DNA from: Ignavibacteriales bacterium
GTDB lineage: Bacteria > Bacteroidota > Ignavibacteria > Ignavibacteriales > Ignavibacteriaceae
Reading direction: 5' to 3'
DNA length: 9,493 bases
NCBI GenBank assembly: GCA_027349615.1
Contig: DAIEML010000079.1
Coordinates: 1-9,493, forward strand
Part shown: positions 1-7,495 of the stretch, in pieces
Numbering within the stretch: the stretch's first letter is position 1
Layout: each line of letters opens with the position of its first letter
Program-made: the position numbers and the translations under genes
Notes under the pieces: model-generated
The model's database searches: none
What the model was told of the DNA's origin: nothing
The model's input: the letters and a program-made list of their open reading frames with translations, nothing else

Positions 1-1153
1 CACCGACAATTACACATAAAGATAATCCAATTGCAACCCAATCATATGGAATAACTGTTGAGTCAGTTAAAAATGAACCTGCAAAATTCCCGATTCCCAC
101 GCCTAAAATTATTACTAGCAATCCGCCAATTAAACTTAATACAACAGCTTCCAATAAAAATTGCAATAAAATATTTTTTTTCCTTGCACCAACCGCTTTT
201 CGTATTCCAATTTCTCTTGTTCTTTCGGTAACTGAAACTAACATAATGTTCATAATTCCAACGCCGGCGGCAATCAATGCGATTATTGAAACAATCATTG
301 CCCCAATTTTTACTCCAGCCGTAATGTCGTTTATTTGACTTATGACAGATTCATTACTAAAAATTTCGAAATCATTTTCTTGTCCCGGATTTACTTTTCG
401 TATTGTTCTCATGTGTCCAATGGCTGCTTCAATTGTAGCTTCATAATTTTCTTTTGATTTAGACATTATAGTAATATCCACATCGGATTTTCTTCCATAA
501 ATTGATTGATAAGTTGTAATTGGAATAACAATATAATTATCCTGAGTCTCTCCAAAAATTGCAGGTTTCTTTTTTAGAACACCTATTACTGTAAATGGCC
601 TGCCATCAACTTTTACTTCTCTACCGATAGGATCAATATTATAAAATATTTTTTCAACAATAAAATTTCCTAATACACAAACATGATTACTATAATCAAT
701 ATCATAATCTCTAAATTCTCTTCCGTCAGCAATTTCAAGGTTAAGAGTTCTGTAAACTCCTTGTGTTACACCAACTATTGCCGAATTGGGATTTGTCTCT
801 CTGCTTTCAAACTTAACAATCTTACCTCCAACTGCTTCATAAGCTCCCATTACCTCAACATTCGGCATCATTTGTTGAAAGCGGTAAAAATCTTGTAGTG
901 TTATATCTTTTCTATTTCTATATTTTTCCCAGCTTCCATGTGTCATTATTGCAGGGAACTTTCTAATTTCAAAAGTGTTTTTACTTAAGAATTGCATCCC
1001 ATTTTCAATTGTACTTTGCAGCATCGTTATAATAGTCATTATAACAATAATTGAAAAAATACCAACAACAACACCAAGGATGGTGAGAAAGGTTCTAAGT
1101 TTGTTTGTTCTTAAAGATTCAAATGAAACAAAAAATATCTGACTGAAATTCAT
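1..1153 (-). CDS. MacB-type ABC transporter permease, third of three (C-terminus cut by window edge)
   Basis: Inner-membrane permease subunit of a MacB-like ABC exporter. The frame opens at ATG 1153-1151 and stays open for 384 codons to the window edge, so about 25-30 C-terminal residues are missing compared with its neighbour. The N-terminus (MNFSQIFFVSFESLRTNKLR) leads into one membrane helix. A long periplasmic MacB-PCD-type domain follows, carrying YRNRKDIT. The FtsX-type core comes next, with GIMNIMLVSVTERTREIG and then RKAVGAR, plus two more helices; the last helix is interrupted by the edge. It is a close paralogue of the next permease: 54 of 59 residues match around the GIMNIM block. 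A GGGGA ribosome-binding site lies 7 nt before the ATG. It follows the preceding permease after 132 nt, so it is probably, but not certainly, in the same operon. Family assignment is firm; the exported substrate is unknown. Confidence 0.9.
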   Translation of the reverse strand, partial: MNFSQIFFVSFESLRTNKLRTFLTILGVVVGIFSIIVIMTIITMLQSTIENGMQFLSKNTFEIRKFPAIMTHGSWEKYRNRKDITLQDFYRFQQMMPNVEVMGAYEAVGGKIVKFESRETNPNSAIVGVTQGVYRTLNLEIADGREFRDYDIDYSNHVCVLGNFIVEKIFYNIDPIGREVKVDGRPFTVIGVLKKKPAIFGETQDNYIVIPITTYQSIYGRKSDVDITIMSKSKENYEATIEAAIGHMRTIRKVNPGQENDFEIFSNESVISQINDITAGVKIGAMIVSIIALIAAGVGIMNIMLVSVTERTREIGIRKAVGARKKNILLQFLLEAVVLSLIGGLLVIILGVGIGNFAGSFLTDSTVIPYDWVAIGLSLCVIVG

Positions 1154-1285
1154 TTTCAATCCCCACTTAAAATATTTTTACAGACCTAATTTTTGATTTA
1201 ACAATAAAAATTAAAGAATCTAATTTTATAAAGCAAAGAGTTTACTTAAAATTTTTTTTGGAACAAAAATATTTATTGCTTTTTA
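1154..1285 (-). other. 132-nt AT-rich gap between second and third permease genes
   Basis: This is the only long gap inside the efflux gene cluster. It is almost entirely A/T apart from the GGGGA ribosome-binding site next to the downstream ATG. A 9-bp direct repeat, ACTTAAAAT on the plus strand, occurs at 1165-1173 and 1244-1252, near both ends of the gap. I see no GC-rich hairpin that would stop transcription and no convincing promoter. Read-through into the third permease is the simplest reading, but a separate promoter cannot be excluded. Confidence 0.5.
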
Positions 1286-2521
1286 TTATTCATATCTTAA
1301 TGCTTCAATCGGGTCTAAGTTCGATGCTTTGTATGCAGGGTAAGTACCAAAAATAACTCCAACCAAAATACAAAGAGTAAATCCTATAATAACCCAATCA
1401 ACAGGAATTGCCATTTGTGCATTTAAAAAACTTCCAGCAATATTGCCTACACCAACTCCCAGAATAATTCCAATTAATCCTCCAATAATACACAATGTAA
1501 CTGCTTCAATTAAAAATTGGGATAGAATTGTAAACTTACGAGCGCCGATTGCTTTTCTAATTCCAATTTCTCTAGTTCTTTCGGTTACGGAAACTAGCAT
1601 GATATTCATTATACCAACTCCGGCAGCTATTAAAGCTATGATTGATACAACCATGGCACCAATTTTAACACCTGCAGTAATCCCATTTATTTGTGCAATC
1701 AAAGATTCGTTGCTGAAAATATCGAAGTCATTATCTTTGCCTGGTTCAACTTTTCTAATTGTTCTCATATAACCTATTGCAGATTCAATCGTAGATTCAT
1801 AAGAATCTTTTGATGGAGCCATAACAGTAATGTTTAAGCTTCGGTGAAGTCTTCCAAATATTTCCTGCAATAAAGTAATTGGCATAATTACGCGGTTATC
1901 TCTGCTGGATCCAAATAAAGCCGGAGATTTATCTAGCACTCCAACAACAACTACAGGAAATCCATTCACTTTGACGGTTTGCCCAACAGGATTAATATTG
2001 GGGAAAAGTTTATCGACAATATCTTGACCAATATCGCAAACATCATTTGTATATTGAATATCAATGTCACGAATATCTCTTCCCTCTCTAACAGTCCAAT
2101 TATTTGTCTTCATTGCATCAGCAGTTATTCCAGCAACAGAAATATTTGGATTTGTTTCTTCTTTAGCATACTTAACAACAATGCCCTGTTCCCATGATTC
2201 TGCACCAACATATTTCGCATGAGGCGCCATCATATCTCTAAATCTATAAAAATCATCCAGAGTAATATCTTTTCTGTTACGGTATTTTAACCAAGCGCCT
2301 GGTCCTCCCATCATCATTGCAGGAAATTTTTGAATCTGAAATGTATCCTGGCCAAGTTGCGAGAATCCATTCTCAATACTGTTTTGCAGCATAGTGATAA
2401 TTGTCATGATTACAATTATAGAAAAAATGCCTACAACAATTCCAAGCATTGTTAATAAAGTTCTCAATCTATTCCCCTTAATTGATTGAAGTGATATTGA
2501 AAGAATTTCACTTAATTTCAT
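1286..2521 (-). CDS. MacB-type ABC transporter permease, second of three
   Basis: Inner-membrane permease of the efflux pump, 411 residues from ATG 2521-2519. I prefer this to a TTG 9 nt upstream, because a GAGG site (2532-2535) sits 10 nt before the ATG. Layout: membrane helix at about residues 21-43; periplasmic MacB-PCD-type domain at about 45-280, with the YRNRKDIT motif near residue 80; FtsX domain at about 285-405, with three helices. The signature GIMNIMLVSVTERTREIG lies near residues 303-320, followed by RKAIGAR, and the chain ends in the family-typical DPIEALRYE. There is no nucleotide-binding domain, so it depends on the separate ATPase encoded upstream. Its ATG begins 1 nt after the stop of the preceding permease, which implies translational coupling and suggests the two may assemble together (inference). 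It is closely related to the third permease and only distantly to the first. Confidence 0.93.
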   Translation of the reverse strand: MKLSEILSISLQSIKGNRLRTLLTMLGIVVGIFSIIVIMTIITMLQNSIENGFSQLGQDTFQIQKFPAMMMGGPGAWLKYRNRKDITLDDFYRFRDMMAPHAKYVGAESWEQGIVVKYAKEETNPNISVAGITADAMKTNNWTVREGRDIRDIDIQYTNDVCDIGQDIVDKLFPNINPVGQTVKVNGFPVVVVGVLDKSPALFGSSRDNRVIMPITLLQEIFGRLHRSLNITVMAPSKDSYESTIESAIGYMRTIRKVEPGKDNDFDIFSNESLIAQINGITAGVKIGAMVVSIIALIAAGVGIMNIMLVSVTERTREIGIRKAIGARKFTILSQFLIEAVTLCIIGGLIGIILGVGVGNIAGSFLNAQMAIPVDWVIIGFTLCILVGVIFGTYPAYKASNLDPIEALRYE

Positions 2522-2522
2522 T

Positions 2523-3767
2523 TTATTCAAACCTCAATGCTTCTACCGGATCCATTTTAGCAGCAGTATAAGCCGGTGCAAACCCCGAAACTAATCCAGT
2601 AATTAATGAAACAACAATTGCAATTACAACTGCACTATAATCAACTGATGTAACTATAAATTGATTCACCAAAAAACTTAACAGAACAGCAGCAATCAGT
2701 CCAGCTATTCCTCCAACTAAACAAATAAACGAAGATTCCATTAGAAATTGAGCAAGAATACTTCTCCTTTTGGCGCCAATTGCTTTTCGCAATCCAATTT
2801 CTTTAGTTCTTGCTTTAACAGAAACAAACATAATATTCATAATCCCAATTGCACCGACGAACAAAGACAATCCTGTAATGAACAGGCCGGCAATTTTTAT
2901 TACACCAGTAACTTTATTAAAATTATCAATTAATCCTTCTTGCTGATTTATTCCAAAATCATCTTCTTGATTATAAGATAAACCGCGAATTTTTCTCATC
3001 AAACCTTCAGCTTCCGCTTTTGTATCCGGAATCATTGCAGTATTTGCAGCTCTCACATCAATAGTAATTGAGCCATGTGCTCTATTCATAAAATTTCTAA
3101 AGACACAGCCGATTGGAATATAAGCTCTTTCATCGGGATTAAAAGCTCCAAGTATAAAGCTTCCCTGTTCAGTTAAAACTCCAACTATTCTGAATGGCTC
3201 ATTTCCAATTTTAATTTCTTTATCTAATGCATTTCCAAGCGGGAATAGTTTTTTTGCAATATCACTTCCTATAATACAAACATTTCTTGCGCTTTTACTT
3301 TCTACGTCAGAGAAAAATCTTCCTTGATCAAAAGTAAAATTAGTTGTTCTAACATATTCAGCAGTGGTTCCAAGTACAAAAACATTATCAACAGAATATG
3401 TTTGATATTTCAAAGATTGGCGTGTATCTATTTCTGGCGCAATGGCAATTGGAAGTTTCGCCATATCTTTATATTTTTCATAATCTTCCATTGTAATGTT
3501 TCGGCGGTTTCTCATTTTCCACCATTCATTATTTGTAAACCACGTCCATTTGTCTATGTACAAATCATCTGAACCTAAAGCACTAATTCCTTTTTGAAAA
3601 GAGTTATCAATACCTTTTATGGCGGTGGTCATTAAAACAACTACCGTAATACCGATAAATATTCCAAGCATTGTTAGAGCTGATCTAACTTTATTAGCTC
3701 TGATAGCTCTGAGAGCAATTAACATACTTTCTTTGAACTCAAATGATAAAAGAGCAAATCTTGACAT
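2523..3767 (-). CDS. MacB-type ABC transporter permease, first of three
   Basis: Inner-membrane permease, 414 residues, from ATG 3767-3765 with a purine-rich GGAAGAAAG stretch just upstream. Helix 1 is at about residues 27-50. The periplasmic MacB-PCD-type domain runs from about 52 to 285 and contains MRNRRNIT near residue 85, the counterpart of YRNRKDIT in the other two permeases. The FtsX domain (about 286-407) carries GIMNIMFVSVKARTKEIG and RKAIGAK, then two helices, and ends in DPVEALRFE. Length and topology (four helices with a large loop after the first) fit a stand-alone MacB permease half. It follows the ATPase by 39 nt and is the permease closest to it. Its periplasmic domain differs clearly from the other two, including a tryptophan-rich stretch at residues 74-83. 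It may therefore form a mixed dimer with the second permease (inference). Substrate unknown. Confidence 0.93.
   Translation of the reverse strand: MSRFALLSFEFKESMLIALRAIRANKVRSALTMLGIFIGITVVVLMTTAIKGIDNSFQKGISALGSDDLYIDKWTWFTNNEWWKMRNRRNITMEDYEKYKDMAKLPIAIAPEIDTRQSLKYQTYSVDNVFVLGTTAEYVRTTNFTFDQGRFFSDVESKSARNVCIIGSDIAKKLFPLGNALDKEIKIGNEPFRIVGVLTEQGSFILGAFNPDERAYIPIGCVFRNFMNRAHGSITIDVRAANTAMIPDTKAEAEGLMRKIRGLSYNQEDDFGINQQEGLIDNFNKVTGVIKIAGLFITGLSLFVGAIGIMNIMFVSVKARTKEIGLRKAIGAKRRSILAQFLMESSFICLVGGIAGLIAAVLLSFLVNQFIVTSVDYSAVVIAIVVSLITGLVSGFAPAYTAAKMDPVEALRFE
2532..2535 (-). promoter_or_regulatory. Ribosome-binding site inside the 3' end of the upstream permease gene
   Basis: GAGG (minus strand) lies within the last codons of the first permease gene and 10 nt before ATG 2521 of the second. 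The order is GAGG, the TAA stop of one gene, one base, then the ATG of the next. This decides the start in favour of the ATG over the in-frame TTG and supports coupled translation. Confidence 0.6.
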
Positions 3768-3806
3768 TACTTTCTTCCAATCTATTCAAAAATAATTTTT
3801 ACAAAA

Positions 3807-4532
3807 CTAAGCTTGTTCAGTTGCGTAACGAGCTTTTGGAATATACCTATTTGCAACAGGAGAATCAGATTCAATTAAACCGTCTTTAATTCTAAGAATT
3901 CTGGCTGCATGTTCTGCAATATATTCTTCATGCGTAACTAAAATAATCGTATTACCTTTTTCATATATTTCATTAAATAAAATCATAATTTCTTCACCGG
4001 TTTTGGAATCAAGATTACCGGTTGGTTCGTCAGCCAAAATAATTGATGGACGCGTAACGAGTGCTCTGGCAACTGCAACTCTTTGTCTCTGTCCGCCAGA
4101 AAGTTCATTTGGCTTATGATGCATTCTCTCTTTCAATCCAACATCGACAAGAGCTTGCTCAGCTCTTTCTTTTCTTTCCGATGCAGGAACTCCGGCATAA
4201 ATTAAAGGTAATTCAACATTATGAAGTGCATCTGATCGAGCAAGAAGATTAAATGTTTGAAATACAAATCCAATTTCTTTATTCCTAATCTTTGCTAAAT
4301 CATTGTCGGTCATTTGGCTAACACTTACTCCGTTGAATTCATATTTTCCAGAAGTAGGAGTATCTAAGCACCCGAGCATGTTCATTAAAGTTGATTTGCC
4401 AGATCCGGATGGACCCATAATCGCCACATATTCATTTTTATCAATTTTCAGCGACACATCTCTTAAAGCGTGTACTTCTTCTGTTCCAACCTGATAAACT
4501 TTAGCAATATGTTCAATGTTTATGATATTCAT
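3807..4532 (-). CDS. ABC transporter ATP-binding protein, MacB/LolD type
   Basis: Cytoplasmic ATPase that powers the efflux pump, 241 residues. All motifs are present in order: aromatic A-loop Tyr13; Walker [10 protein letters not shown] (40-48); Q-loop Gln92 in FQTFNLL; signature LSGGQRQR (144-151); Walker B IILADEP with catalytic Glu169; D-loop GNLD (172-175); H-loop His201. VFQTFNLL and the [10 protein letters not shown] stretch are typical of the MacB/LolD/FtsE branch. I start at ATG 4532 (MNIINIEHI) with GGA about 8 nt upstream; an in-frame TTG at 4547 would add only five residues and is less likely. It lies 16 nt after the adaptor gene and 39 nt before the first permease. It is the only ATPase gene in the window, so it probably serves all three permeases. 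A Lol-type lipoprotein system is less likely, because the gene is linked to an adaptor and a TolC homologue. Confidence 0.95.
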   Translation of the reverse strand: MNIINIEHIAKVYQVGTEEVHALRDVSLKIDKNEYVAIMGPSGSGKSTLMNMLGCLDTPTSGKYEFNGVSVSQMTDNDLAKIRNKEIGFVFQTFNLLARSDALHNVELPLIYAGVPASERKERAEQALVDVGLKERMHHKPNELSGGQRQRVAVARALVTRPSIILADEPTGNLDSKTGEEIMILFNEIYEKGNTIILVTHEEYIAEHAARILRIKDGLIESDSPVANRYIPKARYATEQA

Positions 4533-4548
4533 TTTTATTCCAATCAAA

Positions 4549-5835
4549 TTATTTATTCATTGTGAAAGCTTTACGATTTTCAACTTTCACATTTGAACCG
4601 TCATGCAAATCTCTTGATATTGCACGATAACTTCCAGTTACAACATCCTCACCGCCTTTTAGTCCACTCTTAATTTCAATATAATTATCATCACTGATTC
4701 CTGTTGTGACCGGAACTGATTGTGCTTTTCCATTTTTAATAACGAAGACAATTTCTTTAATTTTATTTGCTTCATTATCTTTTTTCTTATTATTGTTGGC
4801 TGGATTTTCCTCTTCGCCAGCATTCATCTGCATATTATTGCTTCTTGCGGTTACACTTTGAATCGGAACACTAAATACATTTTGTAAAGTTTTTGTTTCG
4901 ATCTTTGCATTGCATGACATACCAGGTCTGAATCCATTATCAAAATCTAAGAATTTAAGTTTAACTTCGAAATTAACAACTTGTTCCTGAGTTCCAGCAC
5001 CTGTAGTTTGAGCACTGTTTCCTATTTGATAAACTAATCCTTTGAATTCTTTTTCACCGAATGCATCAATCTTAATAATTGCAGTATCTCCTTTAGAAAC
5101 TAAAACGACATCATTTTCATCAACGTCAACAACTGCAAGCATGCTTTTAAGATCTGATACAGTCATCATATTTGTTCCTTGACTGTAAAAGCTTCCTAAA
5201 ACTCTATCGCCAAGTTGAACATTTAATTGACTAACAACTCCGTCCATTGGCGAATAAATTGTAGTCTTGCTTAACTGATCAGTTTGTACTTTTAATGCAG
5301 CTTGCATCTGTCTAATCTGAGCTTCAGCCCCTTGGTAAGATGCTTTAGCAGAAAGATAAGAGCTCTTTGAAGCTTCAAGATCTGCATCACTTGCTAAGTT
5401 TTTAGCATGAAGTTCTTTAGTTCTATTATAATCTGCGGTTACTTTATCAAGTTGAGCTTTGTTGTTAGCTAATGATGCTTTTGCATTCAAGAGACCAGCT
5501 TCCGATTGTTCTACTTGAGCTTTGTATGCATCAGATTTAATTTGAGCTAACAATTCACCTTTCTTAACCATTTGCCCTTCCTTAACAGGAAGCTTAACAA
5601 TCTCTCCAGTAACTTCTGGAGTAATTACTACTTTAAATTCAGGGTCAAGTGTTCCAGTTGCAGTTACACTTTGGGTTATAGTTCTTTTAACAACTTTTTC
5701 AGTTTGAACCGGAACTATTTCTTCTCTGCTGCTTCCTAGAATAGCAATTAACACCAAAGCTATTACTAAAACACCAAGTCCAGAAAATATATATATTTTC
5801 TTTTTTGACTTTTTCTTTTGCTTTCCATTTGCCAT
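4549..5835 (-). CDS. Periplasmic adaptor (membrane-fusion protein), MacA/HlyD-like
   Basis: Links the inner-membrane permease to the TolC-type channel; 428 residues. A very lysine-rich N-terminus (residues 5-13) precedes a single membrane anchor at about 14-34, so it is anchored rather than a lipoprotein. Next come the first half of a biotinyl-lipoyl-like domain (about 70-99, with the VTGEI and [16 protein letters not shown] stretches), an alpha-helical coiled-coil hairpin (about 101-190, Ala/Lys/Gln-rich), the second lipoyl half ([14 protein letters not shown], 191-204), a beta-barrel (about 225-320), and a membrane-proximal domain to the end. A hydrophilic Asn/Glu/Lys-rich insert at about 332-360 looks disordered. 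The start is ATG 5835, with AGGAG (5846-5850) 10 nt upstream. The gene lies between the TolC homologue and the ATPase, as expected for a tripartite pump. An RND adaptor is the family alternative, but no RND pump gene is present in the window. Confidence 0.93.
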   Translation of the reverse strand: MANGKQKKKSKKKIYIFSGLGVLVIALVLIAILGSSREEIVPVQTEKVVKRTITQSVTATGTLDPEFKVVITPEVTGEIVKLPVKEGQMVKKGELLAQIKSDAYKAQVEQSEAGLLNAKASLANNKAQLDKVTADYNRTKELHAKNLASDADLEASKSSYLSAKASYQGAEAQIRQMQAALKVQTDQLSKTTIYSPMDGVVSQLNVQLGDRVLGSFYSQGTNMMTVSDLKSMLAVVDVDENDVVLVSKGDTAIIKIDAFGEKEFKGLVYQIGNSAQTTGAGTQEQVVNFEVKLKFLDFDNGFRPGMSCNAKIETKTLQNVFSVPIQSVTARSNNMQMNAGEEENPANNNKKKDNEANKIKEIVFVIKNGKAQSVPVTTGISDDNYIEIKSGLKGGEDVVTGSYRAISRDLHDGSNVKVENRKAFTMNK

Positions 5836-5858
5836 TTGAAAATTTCTCCTATAAATAA

Positions 5859-7205
5859 TTATTCGTAATTCTTATAACTGATAGTACCAAGGTAATATTT
5901 GAGTTGTTCGTTAAGAACTATGTACTGAAATTCTGAATTAATATAATTGGTACGAGCATTTGTATAATTTGAATTTGCAATCAAAACGTCTAATAATGTA
6001 CCAGAACCTAGAGAATATTTTTCTTGTGCAATCTTTAAGTTTTCTTCTGCCGATTGCATATTCCGCTGGTTAACATCTAAACTTTTTTTAGCTGCTTGCG
6101 CATTTAAATAAGTTTGCTGCAAAGTTTGTTTGATATTTCTTGATAAATCATCAAGGTCAACCTTTGTATTCATTGCATTTACTTTTGCAAGTTGAACTCT
6201 ATTGTCTACACTAAATCCTTCGAATATCGGAATGTTTAAATTAAGACCAACTGAAAAGTTTCTTGATTTATTTAAATCACTCAATTGGTTTGCATAAGTA
6301 TTATAACTGTAACTATTGGTCAACCTTGGATAGTAACTTCCTTGAGCGATAGTTACACTATTTAATGCGCCTTCATAATTTAGAACTGCACTTTTATAAT
6401 CTGCTCTATTTGCTAAAGCTTCTTTCACCATTTCGTCTAAGCCAGAATATTGATCAGAAATATTTGATTTTAAAATATTTTCTTCTTTAGTGTTGAGAGA
6501 ATCGCTAAAATTATAATTTTGTAAAACGTCTAATCCTAAGAAATATAACAGTTGGCTTTTCGAAACTTCTAAATTATTTTTGGTCTGAATAAGATCAAGT
6601 TCTGCATTTCCTTCTTGCACTTGAGCTGAATAAACATCCGCTAAAGTTACCGCGCCAAGTTTATTTCTCTCCGAAACTGTTTCAACATTTCTCTTATTCC
6701 ATGCAACGTTATCCTCTTTTACTTTTAATAGCTGTTGATTATTAATTACAGCATAATATAAACTAATAGTTTGAAAAACCGTATTTTCTTTTAAATTTTC
6801 TAATTGAAGTTTTGCAGATTCCAATTCTTTCTGAGTAAGCGAAACATTTGTAATGTTTGATAATCCATCAAACAATGTCCAAGATGCATCTACACGTGCA
6901 GAATAATTTCTTGTTTGTGTTGTAGTTGAAGGTGGAGTATAAACAAAACTTCCAATGTTAATTGGAGTACCTTGCTGTTTCGAATAACTCCACTGCCATC
7001 CTCCAGATGCACTTACGCTTGGCAAAAGTCCGCCCCAAGCTGCTTTAAGATTTGATTCTGAAGAACTAATATTATTTACAGATTTTTGCAAAGCAGTATT
7101 TCTATGTAAAGCAATCGTAATTGCTTCATTTAATGTTAGCATTTTTTGCCCATATGAAAAAATGGAAAATGTAAGTATTATTAAAAGAGAAAAGAAAAGA
7201 CGCAT
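5859..7205 (-). CDS. TolC-family outer-membrane efflux channel
   Basis: Outer-membrane and periplasmic duct of the efflux pump, 448 residues. A signal peptide is visible (MRLFFSLLIILTFSIFSYG, cleavage probably near residues 19-20). Two outer-membrane efflux (OEP) repeats follow, at about 24-215 and 255-440. They are marked by long helices rich in Gln/Asn/Ala/Leu, strand-like segments such as YSARVDASWTLFDG, its second-repeat counterpart FSVGLNLNIPIFEGFSVDNR, and a closing EKYSLGSGTLLDVLIA stretch typical of the family. The length is normal for TolC homologues. The start is ATG 7205, with GGAG (7212-7215) 6 nt upstream. It is the first gene of the operon, 23 nt before the adaptor gene. Any promoter should lie in the 290-nt region upstream. 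Confidence 0.95.
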   Translation of the reverse strand: MRLFFSLLIILTFSIFSYGQKMLTLNEAITIALHRNTALQKSVNNISSSESNLKAAWGGLLPSVSASGGWQWSYSKQQGTPINIGSFVYTPPSTTTQTRNYSARVDASWTLFDGLSNITNVSLTQKELESAKLQLENLKENTVFQTISLYYAVINNQQLLKVKEDNVAWNKRNVETVSERNKLGAVTLADVYSAQVQEGNAELDLIQTKNNLEVSKSQLLYFLGLDVLQNYNFSDSLNTKEENILKSNISDQYSGLDEMVKEALANRADYKSAVLNYEGALNSVTIAQGSYYPRLTNSYSYNTYANQLSDLNKSRNFSVGLNLNIPIFEGFSVDNRVQLAKVNAMNTKVDLDDLSRNIKQTLQQTYLNAQAAKKSLDVNQRNMQSAEENLKIAQEKYSLGSGTLLDVLIANSNYTNARTNYINSEFQYIVLNEQLKYYLGTISYKNYE

Positions 7206-7235
7206 TATTTACTCCAGAAAATAAATTTAATATTG

Positions 7236-7258
7236 TTTGATGTTAGACAATCATCAAA
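7236..7258. repeat. Inverted repeat just upstream of the efflux operon start (possible operator or leader hairpin)
   Basis: TTTGATG (7236-7242) and CATCAAA (7252-7258) are perfect 7-bp arms around a 9-nt spacer, about 31 nt before the TolC ATG. An overlapping second pair, ATTGT (7232-7236) and ACAAT (7247-7251), is also inverted. Size and position fit an operator for a dimeric repressor or a hairpin in the mRNA leader. No regulator gene is visible, and AT-rich DNA yields such repeats by chance. Confidence 0.35.
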
Positions 7259-7341
7259 ATTAAAAAGTTACTTAACATTTACAGAATTTGTATTCAAAAC
7301 TTGTAATAAATTTAAATTTCAACACAAAAATATTGATTATA

Positions 7342-7369
7342 CAAACATATAATTCAATTTAATTACAAA
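7342..7369 (-). promoter_or_regulatory. Candidate Bacteroidota-type promoter for the efflux operon (weak)
   Basis: Read on the minus strand, TTTG (7369-7366) is followed after 16 nt by TATGTTTG (7349-7342). This matches the Bacteroidota -33 TTTG and -7 TAnnTTTG elements, with spacing slightly shorter than usual. A perfect TATAAT (7341-7336) follows directly, but has no good -35 partner. A transcript from here would have a leader of roughly 130 nt. The assignment depends on an uncertain phylum placement. Confidence 0.25.
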
Positions 7370-7404
7370 CGGCTGTAAAATTAAATAAACGGTAATATAA
7401 ACGG
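7365..7404. repeat. Three short direct repeats A(T/C)AAACGG
   Basis: On the plus strand, ACAAACGG (7365-7372), ATAAACGG (7385-7392) and ATAAACGG (7397-7404) stand in the same orientation. They are among the few GC-containing words in this region. Start-to-start spacings are 20 and 12 nt, not far from one to two helical turns. They lie about 160-200 nt before the TolC start and overlap the upstream element of the candidate promoter. They could be binding sites for an activator or repressor (inference). Confidence 0.35.
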
Positions 7405-7440
7405 GAAGTTATTATTTGAAACAAAATTAAATGTTCCCCG

Positions 7441-7461
7441 CTTACAAATTCTACTTACAAA
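7441..7461. repeat. 8-bp tandem direct repeat CTTACAAA
   Basis: CTTACAAA occurs at 7441-7448 and again at 7454-7461, separated by 5 nt. It lies between the weak stem-loop after the CCA-adding enzyme gene and the AAACGG repeats. Its role is unknown and chance is possible. Confidence 0.3.
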
Positions 7462-7462
7462 A

Positions 7463-7482
7463 ATAAATAATAATGTATTTAT
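7463..7482 (-). terminator. Weak AT-only stem-loop after the CCA-adding enzyme gene
   Basis: On the minus strand, ATAAATA (7482-7476), a 6-nt loop and TATTTAT (7469-7463) form a perfect 7-bp stem followed by TTTT, 13 nt after the stop codon at 7496. Shape and position fit an intrinsic terminator, but the stem has no G-C pair, so it may be ineffective or a chance match. Confidence 0.25.
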
Positions 7483-7495
7483 AAACTAAGACGAA

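Larger units (their letters stand above)
7206..7495 (-). other. 290-nt intergenic region upstream of the efflux operon
   Basis: Gene-free stretch between the CCA-adding enzyme stop and the start of the TolC homologue. No coding frame, tRNA or structured RNA is recognisable. It should hold the end of the upstream transcript and the control region of the efflux operon. Short repeats inside it are listed separately: an AT-only stem-loop, an 8-bp tandem repeat, three AAACGG-type repeats and an inverted repeat close to the TolC start. Confidence 0.6.

Noticed and set aside
683..898. Plus-strand open frame of 71 codons
   Set aside because: It lies wholly antisense to the third permease, has low-complexity Ser/Asn/Ile-rich sequence and no ribosome-binding site or family motif.
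1443..1772. Plus-strand open frame of 109 codons
   Set aside because: It is the antisense shadow of the conserved FtsX region of the second permease, and its Pro/Ile/Thr repeats mirror the Gly/Asn/Ser-rich helices on the other strand.
4533..4547. TTG start five codons upstream for the ABC ATPase
   Set aside because: The ATG at 4532 gives the usual family N-terminus and has a GGA element at suitable distance; the extension adds no conserved residues.
7206..7495. Riboswitch or small RNA in the intergenic region
   Set aside because: The region is too A/T-rich and lacks stable GC-containing helices or any known riboswitch core; only short repeats are visible.
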